Position numbers and translations under genes: made by a program. This document shows positions 1 through 7,218 of a DNA stretch of 9,387 nucleotides, one piece after another. The notes below the pieces were generated by a model. The model was not told where the DNA came from. It saw only the letters and a list, made by a program, of their open reading frames with translations, and did not search any database. The first letter of the stretch is position 1; each line of letters starts with the position of its first letter. The stretch comes from Paludibacteraceae bacterium (GTDB lineage: Bacteria; Bacteroidota; Bacteroidia; Bacteroidales; Paludibacteraceae). Location: positions 1 to 9,387 of the forward strand of contig JAKSMY010000062.1 in the NCBI GenBank assembly GCA_024400275.1. The letters run 5' to 3'.

Positions 1-117
1 GTACAAAAAAAATTTAATATATGCAAATAATTTTACATTTTGCATGAAAAATAGTCCATCTTCCATACTCCATCAGTGAGCAACGCGAACGGTCTATACT
101 CTAAAAACTAAAAAAAA
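1..117. other. AT-rich region upstream of ispH, no gene seen
   Basis: I find no convincing coding region here on either strand. The stretch is strongly AT-rich and has a 7-bp inverted repeat (ATGCAAA at 21-27, TTTGCAT at 39-45) with an 11-base AT loop. This could be a weak terminator of an upstream gene or a protein-binding site, but no run of T after the stem supports a clear terminator. In many Bacteroidales cmk lies just upstream of ispH; no end of such a gene is visible here. Confidence 0.4.
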
Positions 118-149
118 TTTGCATATTTCATTTTTTTTCCGTACCTTTG
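118..149 (+). promoter_or_regulatory. Bacteroidetes-type promoter of ispH-pfkA
   Basis: A -33 element TTTG (118-121) is followed after exactly 20 bases by the -7 element TACCTTTG (142-149). This matches the TTTG / TAnnTTTG consensus used by the primary sigma factor of Bacteroidetes. Transcription would start near 155, leaving a leader of about 30 bases before the ATG at 188. This placement argues against the longer reading frame that opens with TTG at 119, because that codon lies inside the -33 box. Confidence 0.8.
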
Positions 150-187
150 CACGGTCTAATGAACGCAACAGAGGAACTGCCATCAAT

Positions 188-1063
188 ATGCAGATTACGA
201 TAGACACAGATTCGGGCTTTTGCTTTGGTGTCACCAGTGCCATCAAAAAAGCCGAAGAGGAACTGCAACGTGGGCCTCTATCCTGCTTGGGGGACATCGT
301 TCATAACGGACAGGAAGTGGACCGTCTGGAGAAAGCCGGACTGACCACCATTGATTATCAACAATTGGAAAGTATTCATGGCGAACGTGTGCTATTGAGG
401 GCACATGGCGAACCGCCGTCCACCTATCGTATTGCACGCAACAACGGCATTGAAATAATAGATGCCACATGCCCTGTGGTCAAGAAATTGCAGGAACGTA
501 TCCGTACCACGTATGAGCAGCACCCCAATGCACAAATCATTATTTTCGGCAAAGTGGGACATGCCGAAGTAATCGGTTTGGAGGGACAAACGGACAATAC
601 CGCCATCGTAATCGAAAGCATTGCCGACCTAAACAAGATTGATTTCAATCGGGATATATACTTGTTCTCACAAACCACCAAATCCGTTGACGAGTTCAAT
701 CGTATCGTAAATGCCATTCAGGCACAACGTGCCGCTTTGAAAATTCAGCCGTCCACCATATTTATTTACCACGACACCATCTGCCGCAACGTTGCCAATC
801 GTGTAGATAAACTGACACAGTTTGCCAAACAACAAGATTGGGTGGTCTTTGTAGGAGGCAAGAAATCCAGTAATGCCAAGGTGCTGTTTGAGCATTGCCG
901 GATGGCAAACGCCAACACGATTTTTGTGTCCTCTCCCGATGAACTGACGGCACTACCCATCTCACCATCAGCCCAAATAGGTATCTGCGGTGCTACCTCC
1001 ACCCCACTGTGGCTAATGGAACAATGTAAGGAAAAACTTCTAAATATATACAACTATGCTTAA
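188..1063 (+). CDS. ispH: 4-hydroxy-3-methylbut-2-enyl diphosphate reductase (IspH/LytB)
   Basis: This cytosolic [4Fe-4S] enzyme carries out the last step of the MEP pathway, reducing HMBPP to IPP and DMAPP. The 291-residue protein has the family's normal length. The three cluster cysteines are present: C12 (SGFCFGV), C95 (DATCPVV) and C199 (DTICRNV). The substrate-binding residues also appear: H39 (IVHN), H73 (RAHGEP), H125 and E127 (GHAEVIG), and the S-x-N motif S227/N229 (KKSSNAK). The closing motif is GATSTP, where T270 replaces the serine of the E. coli enzyme. I chose ATG 188 because the protein then begins MQITID, as in relatives, and because an upstream TTG at 119 lies inside the promoter. 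A GAGGA at 171-175 is a weak ribosome site, 12 bases from the start. The gene overlaps pfkA by 8 bases, so the two are probably translated in a coupled way. Confidence 0.96.
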   Translation: MQITIDTDSGFCFGVTSAIKKAEEELQRGPLSCLGDIVHNGQEVDRLEKAGLTTIDYQQLESIHGERVLLRAHGEPPSTYRIARNNGIEIIDATCPVVKKLQERIRTTYEQHPNAQIIIFGKVGHAEVIGLEGQTDNTAIVIESIADLNKIDFNRDIYLFSQTTKSVDEFNRIVNAIQAQRAALKIQPSTIFIYHDTICRNVANRVDKLTQFAKQQDWVVFVGGKKSSNAKVLFEHCRMANANTIFVSSPDELTALPISPSAQIGICGATSTPLWLMEQCKEKLLNIYNYA

Positions 1064-2108
1064 CAAACTGACTAACCATCTGAGCAAAAAAACTCCATCG
1101 GCTCAAAACATTGAATCTGCTCCACAAGAGTATGCCATCAAAACTATCGGTGTGCTAACGTCCGGCGGAGATGCCCCGGGTATGAATGCCGCAGTGCGTG
1201 CCGTTACACGTGCCGCTATCGTTAACGGAATGCGTGTTAAAGCGATTTTCCGTGGCTACAAAGGACTGATTGATGGAGAAGTACAAGAATTTACCACACA
1301 AGATGTAAGCGGTATTATTCAACGAGGTGGAACGATTCTTAAATCGGCACGCTGCGAAGAGTTCAAAACACCCGAAGGACGTAAAAAAGCCTACGAAACC
1401 ATTGTGCGCGAGAAAATAGATGCGCTGATTACTATCGGCGGAGACGGCACATTTACCGGTGCACGTGCTTTGGCGCAGGAGTTTAACATTACCGTGATTG
1501 GCGTTCCTGCCACAATAGATAATGACCTGTGGGGCACCGACTCCACCATCGGTTACGACACGGCTCTCAACACCATCATGGACTGCGTAGATAAACTGCG
1601 CGACACCGGCACCAGCCACGAACGTGTCTTCGTGGTGGAGGTTATGGGTCGCGATGCCGGATTCCTCACTCTGAACGCCGCTATTGCTTCCGGTGCCGAA
1701 GCCGCCATCATTCCCGAACGGGCTACCGTCAAAGAACAGATAGAAGAGGCACTGGGACAAGGACGACGCAAACACAAGAACTCAGCCATTGTGCTGGTTC
1801 AAGAGCACGCCATAGAAGGCGGGGCACATGCCGTGGCTGAACTGATAGAGAAAGCACACCCCGATTATGGCACACGCGTTACTATACTCGGCCACCTGCA
1901 ACGTGGCGGCTCACCTACGGCATCGGACCGTATTCTGGCTTCACGCTTGGGCTGCCATGCCGTGTTGGCTTTATTGGACGAGCAACGCAGCATAATGATT
2001 GGTATGCAAAACGGCAACATAGCCTACGTACCGCTTACACAAGCCATCAAACAAAAGAAGGACATTGGCACCGACCGGTGGAACGCCCTTCATACGTTAA
2101 GTATCTAA
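1056..2108 (+). CDS. pfkA: ATP-dependent 6-phosphofructokinase
   Basis: This cytosolic enzyme phosphorylates fructose 6-phosphate to fructose 1,6-bisphosphate, the committed step of glycolysis. Motifs in order are GGDAPGMN (37-44, nucleotide), GGDGTFTG (128-135), PATIDND (151-157, with D155 matching the catalytic base), GYDTA (166-170), MGR (197-199, sugar phosphate) and GHLQRGGSP near residue 280. Glycine after GGD (G131) points to ATP rather than pyrophosphate as donor. The residue usually Gly (ATP type) or Lys (PPi type) before TIDND is Ala152, which is uncommon but small, so ATP is still favoured. The protein has 350 residues, against about 320-330 usual. The extra part is a polar N-terminal tail of about 26 residues before [12 protein letters not shown], and no in-frame ATG exists at the usual start. 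The start ATG lies inside the end of ispH (ATGCTTAA). Confidence 0.95.
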   Translation: MLNKLTNHLSKKTPSAQNIESAPQEYAIKTIGVLTSGGDAPGMNAAVRAVTRAAIVNGMRVKAIFRGYKGLIDGEVQEFTTQDVSGIIQRGGTILKSARCEEFKTPEGRKKAYETIVREKIDALITIGGDGTFTGARALAQEFNITVIGVPATIDNDLWGTDSTIGYDTALNTIMDCVDKLRDTGTSHERVFVVEVMGRDAGFLTLNAAIASGAEAAIIPERATVKEQIEEALGQGRRKHKNSAIVLVQEHAIEGGAHAVAELIEKAHPDYGTRVTILGHLQRGGSPTASDRILASRLGCHAVLALLDEQRSIMIGMQNGNIAYVPLTQAIKQKKDIGTDRWNALHTLSI

Positions 2109-2141
2109 ACGGCTGTTAATCCGTATAGTTATCAAAATAAC
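2105..2141. terminator. Possible weak hairpins at the pfkA / CofE-like convergence
   Basis: The two genes converge with only 7 bases between their stop codons. Two small hairpins can be drawn: an imperfect one (CTAaACGG at 2105-2112 with CCGTaTAG at 2121-2128) and a perfect 5-bp one (GTTAT 2128-2132, ATAAC 2137-2141). They share base 2128, so they would compete. Neither is GC-rich or followed by a T run on the plus strand, so this is at best a weak bidirectional stop. Confidence 0.2.
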
Positions 2142-3312
2142 CTTGTACCCACACCACGGGCGTGCCTTTATCGCCACTGCCGCTGGTCAGGTCGCACAAG
2201 GAACCGATTAGGTCAGTTAGCTGACGGGGAGTTGTTCCCTCCGATGCCATCTGACCTTTTAAGTTGGCACCCTTGCTGCGTATCTTGTTGCTGATAGCCT
2301 GCTTTAAGGCATCTCCTTGCAGGTCGGCAAAGTCGTTGTCGGCAAGGTATTTGAGTTTGAGTTCATTCGGTGTACCTTGCAACCCGTCTGTATGACTGGG
2401 AGACACCACCGGATCGGCCAGCTCCCAAATCTTACCTTGCGGGTCCTTGAAAGCACCGTCGCCATACACCATCACCTCCACTTTTTTGCCCGTAGCCTCA
2501 AGAATACGCTGCTGAATGGCATAAAGCATATCCGGACACGGATGAGGGAAGAGCTTGATACGGTCCTCTGTGGCTTTGTTGGAACCTAATAAACCATATT
2601 GCTCATGATAACCGCTGCCATTATGCGAAGCCGTCAGTATATCGTCCAAACCATATACAATGGCGGCACCCTGCTCCTTCAGCACCCGTTTGGTATGCTG
2701 ACGCGTGTGAATATCACAACATAGCACAGCATCGGTATATTTCAGTATGGCTTGAGGACGGTTGGCAAAGATTATCTCCACCTCGGTGCCGCATTCACGA
2801 ACCAAATCACCGTAATACCATATATAATCCACACCGGTAAAGGGGTGAACCGAAGCCCCGAATTTAGCCCTGAAATCGGCTTCTGTCAATACATCGGAAT
2901 AGGGATTAACACCGGCAGCCTCTATGCGGTCTATATCAACCAACTCATTTCCTACCTCGTCGGAAGGATAGGAAAGCATTAGGACTATTTTCTTAGCACC
3001 TTTGGCTATACCGCGCAGACAGATAGCAAAACGATTTCGGGACAAGATGGGGAAAATAACTCCCACCGTCTTGTCGCCGAATTTACTTTGTATATCAGCC
3101 GCCACATCATCTACGGTGGCATAATTACCTTGCGAACGCGCCACTACAGACTCCGTAATGGCTATCACGTCCCTGTCGTGAACGGACAGATGTTCGCTTT
3201 GGGCGGCTTGGAGCACACTGTCTGACACAATGTGCACCAAGTCGTCTCCCTCGCGAATAATAGGGCATCTTACTCCTCGAGCAACTGTGCCTATATATCT
3301 TGTCTCGGACAT
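2116..3312 (-). CDS. CofE-like protein (coenzyme F420-0:L-glutamate ligase family)
   Basis: The 398-residue protein belongs to the family usually annotated as F420-0 gamma-glutamyl ligase. True CofE adds glutamates to F420-0 using GTP. This protein is of the long form common in gut Firmicutes and Bacteroidetes, well above the roughly 250 residues of archaeal CofE. Visible landmarks are the N-terminal RCPIIREGDDL (15-25), the strand DVIAITESVVAR (48-59) that matches the start of the CofE fold, SRNRFAICLRG (91-101), CDIHTR (199-204), LLGSNKATED (241-250), MVYGDGAFKDP (281-291), GTPNELKLKYLADNDFAD (313-330) and LTDLIGSLCDLTSGSGDKGTP (365-385). Bacteroidales are not known to make F420, so the substrate is probably something else; I cannot name it. 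The start ATG directly follows the rubrerythrin stop codon, with no ribosome site, which suggests coupled translation. No signal peptide or membrane segment is seen, so it should be cytosolic. Confidence 0.85.
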   Translation of the reverse strand: MSETRYIGTVARGVRCPIIREGDDLVHIVSDSVLQAAQSEHLSVHDRDVIAITESVVARSQGNYATVDDVAADIQSKFGDKTVGVIFPILSRNRFAICLRGIAKGAKKIVLMLSYPSDEVGNELVDIDRIEAAGVNPYSDVLTEADFRAKFGASVHPFTGVDYIWYYGDLVRECGTEVEIIFANRPQAILKYTDAVLCCDIHTRQHTKRVLKEQGAAIVYGLDDILTASHNGSGYHEQYGLLGSNKATEDRIKLFPHPCPDMLYAIQQRILEATGKKVEVMVYGDGAFKDPQGKIWELADPVVSPSHTDGLQGTPNELKLKYLADNDFADLQGDALKQAISNKIRSKGANLKGQMASEGTTPRQLTDLIGSLCDLTSGSGDKGTPVVWVQGYFDNYTD

Positions 3313-3855
3313 TTATTTAAAGTAACGGTTGAAGAGACCTTCAAATCCTTTGCCGTGACGAGCCTCATCTTTTGCCATTTCATGCACCGTGTCATGAATA
3401 GCATCTAAGTTCAACTCTTTAGCACGCTTGGCAATAGCCAATTTACCTTCACAAGCACCGGCTTCCGCCATCATACGTTTTTGCAGGTTGGTCTTGGTAT
3501 CCCACACTACCTCACCTAATAACTCAGCGAATTTGGCGCAGTGTTCGGCCTCCTCAAAAGCATAGCGTTTGAAAGCCTCTGCTATTTCAGGATATCCCTC
3601 ACGGTCCGCTTGGCGGGACATAGCCAAATACATGCCAACCTCGGTAGCCTCACCCATGAAATGGGCATTCAAATCACTTTTCATCTGTTCATCGGTATCT
3701 TTTGCCACACCGACAACATGCTCACAGGCAAATTGAATCTTGCCTTCTCCAGCCACTTTCCATGTTACGACCTGTTTACATTGGGGGCAACGTTCAGGAG
3801 CCTCTTCTCCTTCAAATACAAAGCCACAAATGGGACAAACGAATTTCTTTTTCAT
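3313..3855 (-). CDS. rbr: Rubrerythrin with N-terminal rubredoxin domain (reverse type)
   Basis: This is a non-heme diiron peroxidase that reduces hydrogen peroxide (and possibly oxygen) with electrons from NADH via a reductase, protecting anaerobes in the cytosol. The 180-residue protein starts with a rubredoxin-like Fe(Cys)4 site: C7 and C10 (CPICG), C23 and C26 (CPQC). A ferritin-like four-helix domain follows from about residue 50, with candidate iron ligands in EATE (69-72), ExxH at E102/H105 (EEAEH), E136 and ExxH at E164/H167 (DEARH). Having rubredoxin before the diiron domain is the arrangement called reverse rubrerythrin, the opposite of the classic Desulfovibrio protein. The gene lies 32 bases after frdB and abuts the CofE-like gene, so it may share the frd transcript. 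No clear Shine-Dalgarno or separate consensus promoter was found in the 32-base gap. Confidence 0.94.
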   Translation of the reverse strand: MKKKFVCPICGFVFEGEEAPERCPQCKQVVTWKVAGEGKIQFACEHVVGVAKDTDEQMKSDLNAHFMGEATEVGMYLAMSRQADREGYPEIAEAFKRYAFEEAEHCAKFAELLGEVVWDTKTNLQKRMMAEAGACEGKLAIAKRAKELNLDAIHDTVHEMAKDEARHGKGFEGLFNRYFK

Positions 3856-3887
3856 AATAAATGATGTTTATTGATGATTACTCTTAT

Positions 3888-4643
3888 TTAGTCTTGAAAT
3901 TTGGCGCACAAGTACTCGCGATTTAGGCGGGCAATGTTAGCCAGCGAGACACTCTTGGGGCACTCGGCGGCACAAGCACCTGTGTTGGTGCAGTTACCGA
4001 ATCCCAATTCGTCCATCTTGGCGACCATAGCTTTGGCACGTTGAGCAGCCTCTATCTTACCTTGTGGCAGCAATGCCAACTGGCTGACCTTGGCACTGAC
4101 GAACAGCATGGCACTACCGTTCTTACAAGCCGCAGCGCACGCACCGCAACCGATACAACTGGCAGCGTCCATCGCCTCGTCTGCCACAGGCTTCGGAATA
4201 GCAATGGCGTTGGCATCAGGCACACCGCCCGTGTTCACGCTCACAAAGCCTCCGGCTTGCATAATCTTGTCGTATGCCTGACGGTCCACCATCAAGTCCT
4301 TGATAACAGGGAACGCACGGCTACGCCACGGCTCTACGGTAATGGTCTCGCCATCGTGGAAATGGCGCATGTGCAGTTGGCAGGTCGTGATAGCACTGTC
4401 AGGTCCGTGCGGGTGACCGTTCACATACATAGAGCACATACCGCAGATACCCTCGCGGCAATCGTGGTCGAAAGCGATGGGGTCTTTCTTCTCGGCAATA
4501 AGTTGCTCATTCAGGATATCAATCATCTCAAGGAAAGATGCCCCTTGGAAGATGTTTTTCAGTTCATAGGTCTCGAAATGACCTTGCGCCTTGGGTCCTG
4601 CTTGTCTCCAGACCCTTACCTTAATATTTATATAGCTATCCAT
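3888..4643 (-). CDS. frdB: Fumarate reductase / succinate dehydrogenase iron-sulfur subunit
   Basis: This subunit carries electrons between the quinone site in the cytochrome b subunit and the FAD of FrdA, at the inner face of the cytoplasmic membrane. The 251-residue protein shows all eleven expected cysteines. The [2Fe-2S] ligands are C62, C67, C70 ([10 protein letters not shown]) and C88. The [4Fe-4S] ligands are C163, C166, C169 (CIGCGAC) with C228. The [3Fe-4S] ligands are C173, C218 and C224. The start ATG is preceded by an A-rich stretch without a Shine-Dalgarno, normal for this phylum. The oddity is position: in related frdCAB operons frdB follows frdA closely, but here 572 bases separate them, filled by a four-helix-bundle gene with repeats. 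Direction of the reaction (fumarate reduction or succinate oxidation) cannot be read from the subunit; fumarate reduction fits an anaerobic Bacteroidales host. Confidence 0.96.
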   Translation of the reverse strand: MDSYINIKVRVWRQAGPKAQGHFETYELKNIFQGASFLEMIDILNEQLIAEKKDPIAFDHDCREGICGMCSMYVNGHPHGPDSAITTCQLHMRHFHDGETITVEPWRSRAFPVIKDLMVDRQAYDKIMQAGGFVSVNTGGVPDANAIAIPKPVADEAMDAASCIGCGACAAACKNGSAMLFVSAKVSQLALLPQGKIEAAQRAKAMVAKMDELGFGNCTNTGACAAECPKSVSLANIARLNREYLCAKFQD

Positions 4644-4653
4644 TTTTTTGTTT

Positions 4654-4719
4654 AGTTTAAAGTTGAAAGTTTAAAGTTGAAAGAAGTTTAGTGTTTAGAG
4701 TTTAGTGTTTAGAGTTGTT
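4654..4719 (+). repeat. Left heptamer repeat array
   Basis: Read on the plus strand, this array has two perfect 14-bp tandem duplications. AGTTTAAAGTTGAA occurs at 4654-4667 and 4668-4681. After AGA, AGTTTAGTGTTTAG occurs at 4685-4698 and 4699-4712. Each 14-mer is itself two related 7-mers, so the array is about eight heptamers of the form AGTTTAR or a close variant. It lies between the stop of the four-helix-bundle gene and the frdB start. Confidence 0.9.
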
Positions 4720-4752
4720 GAAAAAGTATTTTAGTTGATAGTTGAAAAGTAT

Positions 4753-5136
4753 TTATTTTTCAATTGCAGGCGTTTTGTCGAGCTGGTAACTACGTTGTAA
4801 CCCTGAAATAAGTCGCGCTGTATCAGCAATTAAAACTTCAGTATTTTGTAAATCCAAATCAGTAATATATCCTAAATCTTGTGCAATCTCTAATTGGCTC
4901 ATAGTTTCCATAAGCGAGCCGTATGCAATTTCTAAGAAATGTACTTTATCTTTTACTGAATAACGATTTATACCTTCTGCAATATTTGATGTTATAGATA
5001 CCGAAGCCCTTCGGAGCTGATCACACATAGCATATTGTTCTTCTTTGGGGAACTTGCACAATAGGCGATAGACGGAACGGACTACCTCTTTTGCTTTGAT
5101 ATAAGCGACCAATTTTCTATATCCGAAGATTTCCAT
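4753..5136 (-). CDS. Four-helix-bundle protein (23S rRNA intervening-sequence protein family)
   Basis: The 127-residue protein matches the family TIGR02436/PF05635, first seen encoded inside intervening sequences of bacterial 23S rRNA genes and related in fold to the Avd protein of diversity-generating retroelements. Family hallmarks seen are FGYRKLVAYIKA (4-15), KFP (28-30), QLRRASVSITSNIAEG (40-55), FLEIAYGSLMET (67-78) and QLEIAQDLGYI (81-91). Members are small basic helical proteins that form pentamers and may bind nucleic acid; the biological role is not known. The gene lies on the same strand as frdA and frdB between them, 79 bases after frdA and 109 bases before frdB. It is richer in A and T than its neighbours, including at third codon positions, suggesting separate origin. 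No promoter or Shine-Dalgarno is visible, so it is probably expressed from the frd transcript. Confidence 0.92.
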   Translation of the reverse strand: MEIFGYRKLVAYIKAKEVVRSVYRLLCKFPKEEQYAMCDQLRRASVSITSNIAEGINRYSVKDKVHFLEIAYGSLMETMSQLEIAQDLGYITDLDLQNTEVLIADTARLISGLQRSYQLDKTPAIEK

Positions 5137-5163
5137 AAAAACTTTTAACTTTCCAACTTTATA

Positions 5164-5198
5164 AACTACTCTAAACTCTAAACTTCAAACTCTAAACT
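5164..5198 (-). repeat. Right heptamer repeat array, inverted copy
   Basis: On the minus strand this reads as consecutive heptamers AGTTTAG, AGTTTGA, AGTTTAG, AGTTTAG and then AGTAGTT. It is the inverted counterpart of 4685-4719, with 30 of 35 positions equal (mismatches at positions 8, 13, 14, 22 and 32 of the alignment). A looser continuation with AAAGTTGG and AAAGTT units reaches to the start of the four-helix-bundle gene. It begins 17 bases after the frdA stop codon. Confidence 0.88.
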
Positions 5199-5215
5199 AC
5201 AAAGCAAGCCAGCGG

Positions 5216-7207
5216 CTATGCTTTGTAATTACGCGTTTTTCTTTCCGTGAATTCATAATCCAACGGCTCCTTGATGAGTTCGGGTTCGCTGTCCTCGCCT
5301 GTGTATTTCCAGCAAGCCACATAACTGAACTTATCGTCCTGACGGAGAGCCTCGCCCTCTTCGGTCTGATACTCCTCGCGGAAGTGACCGCCGCAACTCT
5401 CCTCACGGTTGAGAGCGTCAATAGCCATCAAACGACCTATTTCAATAAAGTCGCTCAAACGAAGTGCTTTCTCCAATTCGTTGTTCAGACTATTGGCTTC
5501 GCCCGGGATATAGACATTGCTCCAGAACTCTTTCTTTATTTCGTCTATCTTGGCGATGGCAGTCTTCAGGCTCTCTGCCGTACGCCCCATACCGACGAAG
5601 TCCCACATGATAAGACCTAACTCCTTGTGAATACTATCCACGGAACGTTTACCCTGAATAGCCATCAGTTTGGCAATCTTATCGTTCACCTTCTTCTCTG
5701 CCTCGGCAAACTCGGGCAGGTCGGTACTCATACGGGGCACGCCAATCTGGTCACTCAGGTAGTTCTGAATGGTATAGGGCAATACGAAATAACCGTCTGC
5801 CAAACCTTGCATCAAGGCACTGGCACCCAGACGGTTGGCACCGTGGTCGGAGAAGTTGGCCTCACCGATACAGAACAAGCCCTTGACGGAGGTCTGCAAC
5901 TCGTAATCCACCCATATACCACCCATCGTGTAGTGAATAGCAGGGAAAATCATCATCGGGTTCTCGTAAGGGTTCTCGTCCACGATTTTCTCGTACATCT
6001 GGAATAGGTTACCGTATTTCTGTGCAACGACATCTTTGCCCAAACGCTGAATAGCCTCACTGAAATCAAGGAATACAGCCAGACCGGTGTTGTTCACACC
6101 ATAACCTTTGTCGCAACGCTCTTTGGCAGCACGAGAAGCCACGTCACGGGGTACGAGGTTACCGAATGCCGGATAACGACGCTCCAAGTAGTAATCACGG
6201 TCCTCTTCAGGTATATCACGACCTTTTATCTCGCCTGCTTGCAGACGTTTGGCATCTTCCAGTTTCTTGGGCACCCAGATACGTCCGTCGTTACGGAGCG
6301 ACTCGGACATCAGGGTCAACTTACTTTGGAAATCGCCGTGTTTAGGAATACACGTCGGGTGAATCTGTGCGTAGCAGGGGTTAGCGAAATAGGCACCGTG
6401 GCGGTACATCTGCATAGCAGCCGAACCATTGGAAGCCATTGCGTTGGTACTCAGGAAGAACGTATTGCCATAACCGCCGGAAGCGATTACAACGGCATGA
6501 CCGAAGAAACGCTCAATACGGCCGGTAACGAGGTTACGGGCAATAATACCACGTGCACGCTCTTCACCGTTAGCATCCTTAATCATGACAATGTCCAACA
6601 TCTCATGACGGTTATACATCTTAACCTTGCCCTTACCAATCTGACGGCTCAAAGCACTGTAAGCACCGAGCAGCAGTTGTTGGCCGGTCTGACCTTTTGC
6701 ATAGAAAGTACGGCTTACTTGTGCGCCACCGAAAGAACGGTTGTCCAATAATCCGCCGTATTCACGGGCAAAAGGAACACCCTGTGCCACACATTGATCG
6801 ATAATATTGTTACTTACTTCTGCCAAACGATAGACGTTGGCTTCACGGGCACGGTAGTCACCGCCCTTGATGGTATCGTAGTAGAGACGATAAACACTGT
6901 CGCCGTCGTTCTGATAGTTCTTGGCTGCATTGATACCGCCCTGTGCAGCAATCGAGTGTGCACGACGGGGACTGTCCTGAATGCAGAAATTGAGTACATT
7001 AAAGCCCAGTTCTGCCAACGTAGCGGCAGCCGATGCACCGGCAAGACCCGTACCAACCACGATAACGTCCAAACGGCGTTTGTTGGCAGGGTTGACCAGT
7101 TTCTGATGGTCTTTATAGTTGGTCCATTTTTTCTCCAACGGACCTGCAGGTATCTTCGCCATCTCAGGCGTAATAACCTTTATATCTTGTTCTTTTTTCG
7201 TTGCCAT
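5216..7207 (-). CDS. frdA: Fumarate reductase / succinate dehydrogenase flavoprotein subunit
   Basis: This catalytic subunit, on the inner face of the membrane, interconverts fumarate and succinate at a covalently bound FAD. The 663-residue protein has a dinucleotide-binding motif GTGLAG (52-57). H84 in [14 protein letters not shown] fits the histidine that carries the FAD. Active-site candidates are H283 and T285 (HPT), R354 (PRDVASR, the likely proton-shuttling arginine), H425 (HYTMGG) and R459 with S463 ([10 protein letters not shown]). The length of about 660 residues and the extra N-terminal 45 residues before the FAD motif match the Bacteroidetes/B. subtilis-like class that works with a single cytochrome b subunit, not the E. 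coli FrdCD type. It starts 11 bases after frdC. The usual next gene, frdB, is displaced by the four-helix-bundle element. No Shine-Dalgarno is seen before the ATG. Confidence 0.97.
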   Translation of the reverse strand: MATKKEQDIKVITPEMAKIPAGPLEKKWTNYKDHQKLVNPANKRRLDVIVVGTGLAGASAAATLAELGFNVLNFCIQDSPRRAHSIAAQGGINAAKNYQNDGDSVYRLYYDTIKGGDYRAREANVYRLAEVSNNIIDQCVAQGVPFAREYGGLLDNRSFGGAQVSRTFYAKGQTGQQLLLGAYSALSRQIGKGKVKMYNRHEMLDIVMIKDANGEERARGIIARNLVTGRIERFFGHAVVIASGGYGNTFFLSTNAMASNGSAAMQMYRHGAYFANPCYAQIHPTCIPKHGDFQSKLTLMSESLRNDGRIWVPKKLEDAKRLQAGEIKGRDIPEEDRDYYLERRYPAFGNLVPRDVASRAAKERCDKGYGVNNTGLAVFLDFSEAIQRLGKDVVAQKYGNLFQMYEKIVDENPYENPMMIFPAIHYTMGGIWVDYELQTSVKGLFCIGEANFSDHGANRLGASALMQGLADGYFVLPYTIQNYLSDQIGVPRMSTDLPEFAEAEKKVNDKIAKLMAIQGKRSVDSIHKELGLIMWDFVGMGRTAESLKTAIAKIDEIKKEFWSNVYIPGEANSLNNELEKALRLSDFIEIGRLMAIDALNREESCGGHFREEYQTEEGEALRQDDKFSYVACWKYTGEDSEPELIKEPLDYEFTERKTRNYKA

Positions 7208-7218
7208 AATCTTTTTAA

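Larger units (their letters stand above)
4654..5198. mobile_element. Inserted four-helix-bundle element between frdA and frdB
   Basis: This AT-rich block splits the frd operon. It consists of a 127-residue ORF (4753-5136) and two flanks built from 7-bp repeats, in opposite orientation on the two sides. The best-matching flank segments are 4685-4719 and 5164-5198, which agree at 30 of 35 positions as an inverted repeat. Base composition is visibly lower in GC than in the frd genes on both sides. There is no transposase, so if mobile it would have to be moved by a factor elsewhere. The exact ends are uncertain; I set them at the outer edges of the repeat arrays. Confidence 0.5.

Noticed and set aside
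21..45. ATGCAAA / TTTGCAT inverted repeat as an intrinsic terminator
   Set aside because: The stem is short and AT-only at its centre, with no T run after it on either strand. It is mentioned only as part of the upstream region.
97..112. ACTCTAAAAACTAAA before ispH as a remnant of the heptamer repeat element
   Set aside because: It resembles one heptamer edge only, does not keep the 7-bp period, and lies in AT-rich DNA where such matches arise by chance.
89..158. Direct repeat ACGGTCTA at 89-96 and 151-158 around the ispH promoter
   Set aside because: A single 8-base match without further symmetry or extra copies is not enough to call an operator.
119..187. N-terminal extension of ispH from a TTG codon, adding 23 residues
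   Set aside because: The TTG lies in the -33 box and the extension covers the promoter. The ATG at 188 gives the normal family start, with the first cluster cysteine at residue 12.
4041..4655. Long plus-strand open frame of 204 codons opposite frdB
   Set aside because: It is the antisense shadow of frdB, which has all cofactor cysteines. Similar long antisense frames over pfkA, frdA, frdC and rubrerythrin were rejected for the same reason.
4753..5136. Diversity-generating retroelement, because the ORF resembles Avd
   Set aside because: No reverse transcriptase, template repeat or variable repeat is present in the window. The repeats here are short heptamers.
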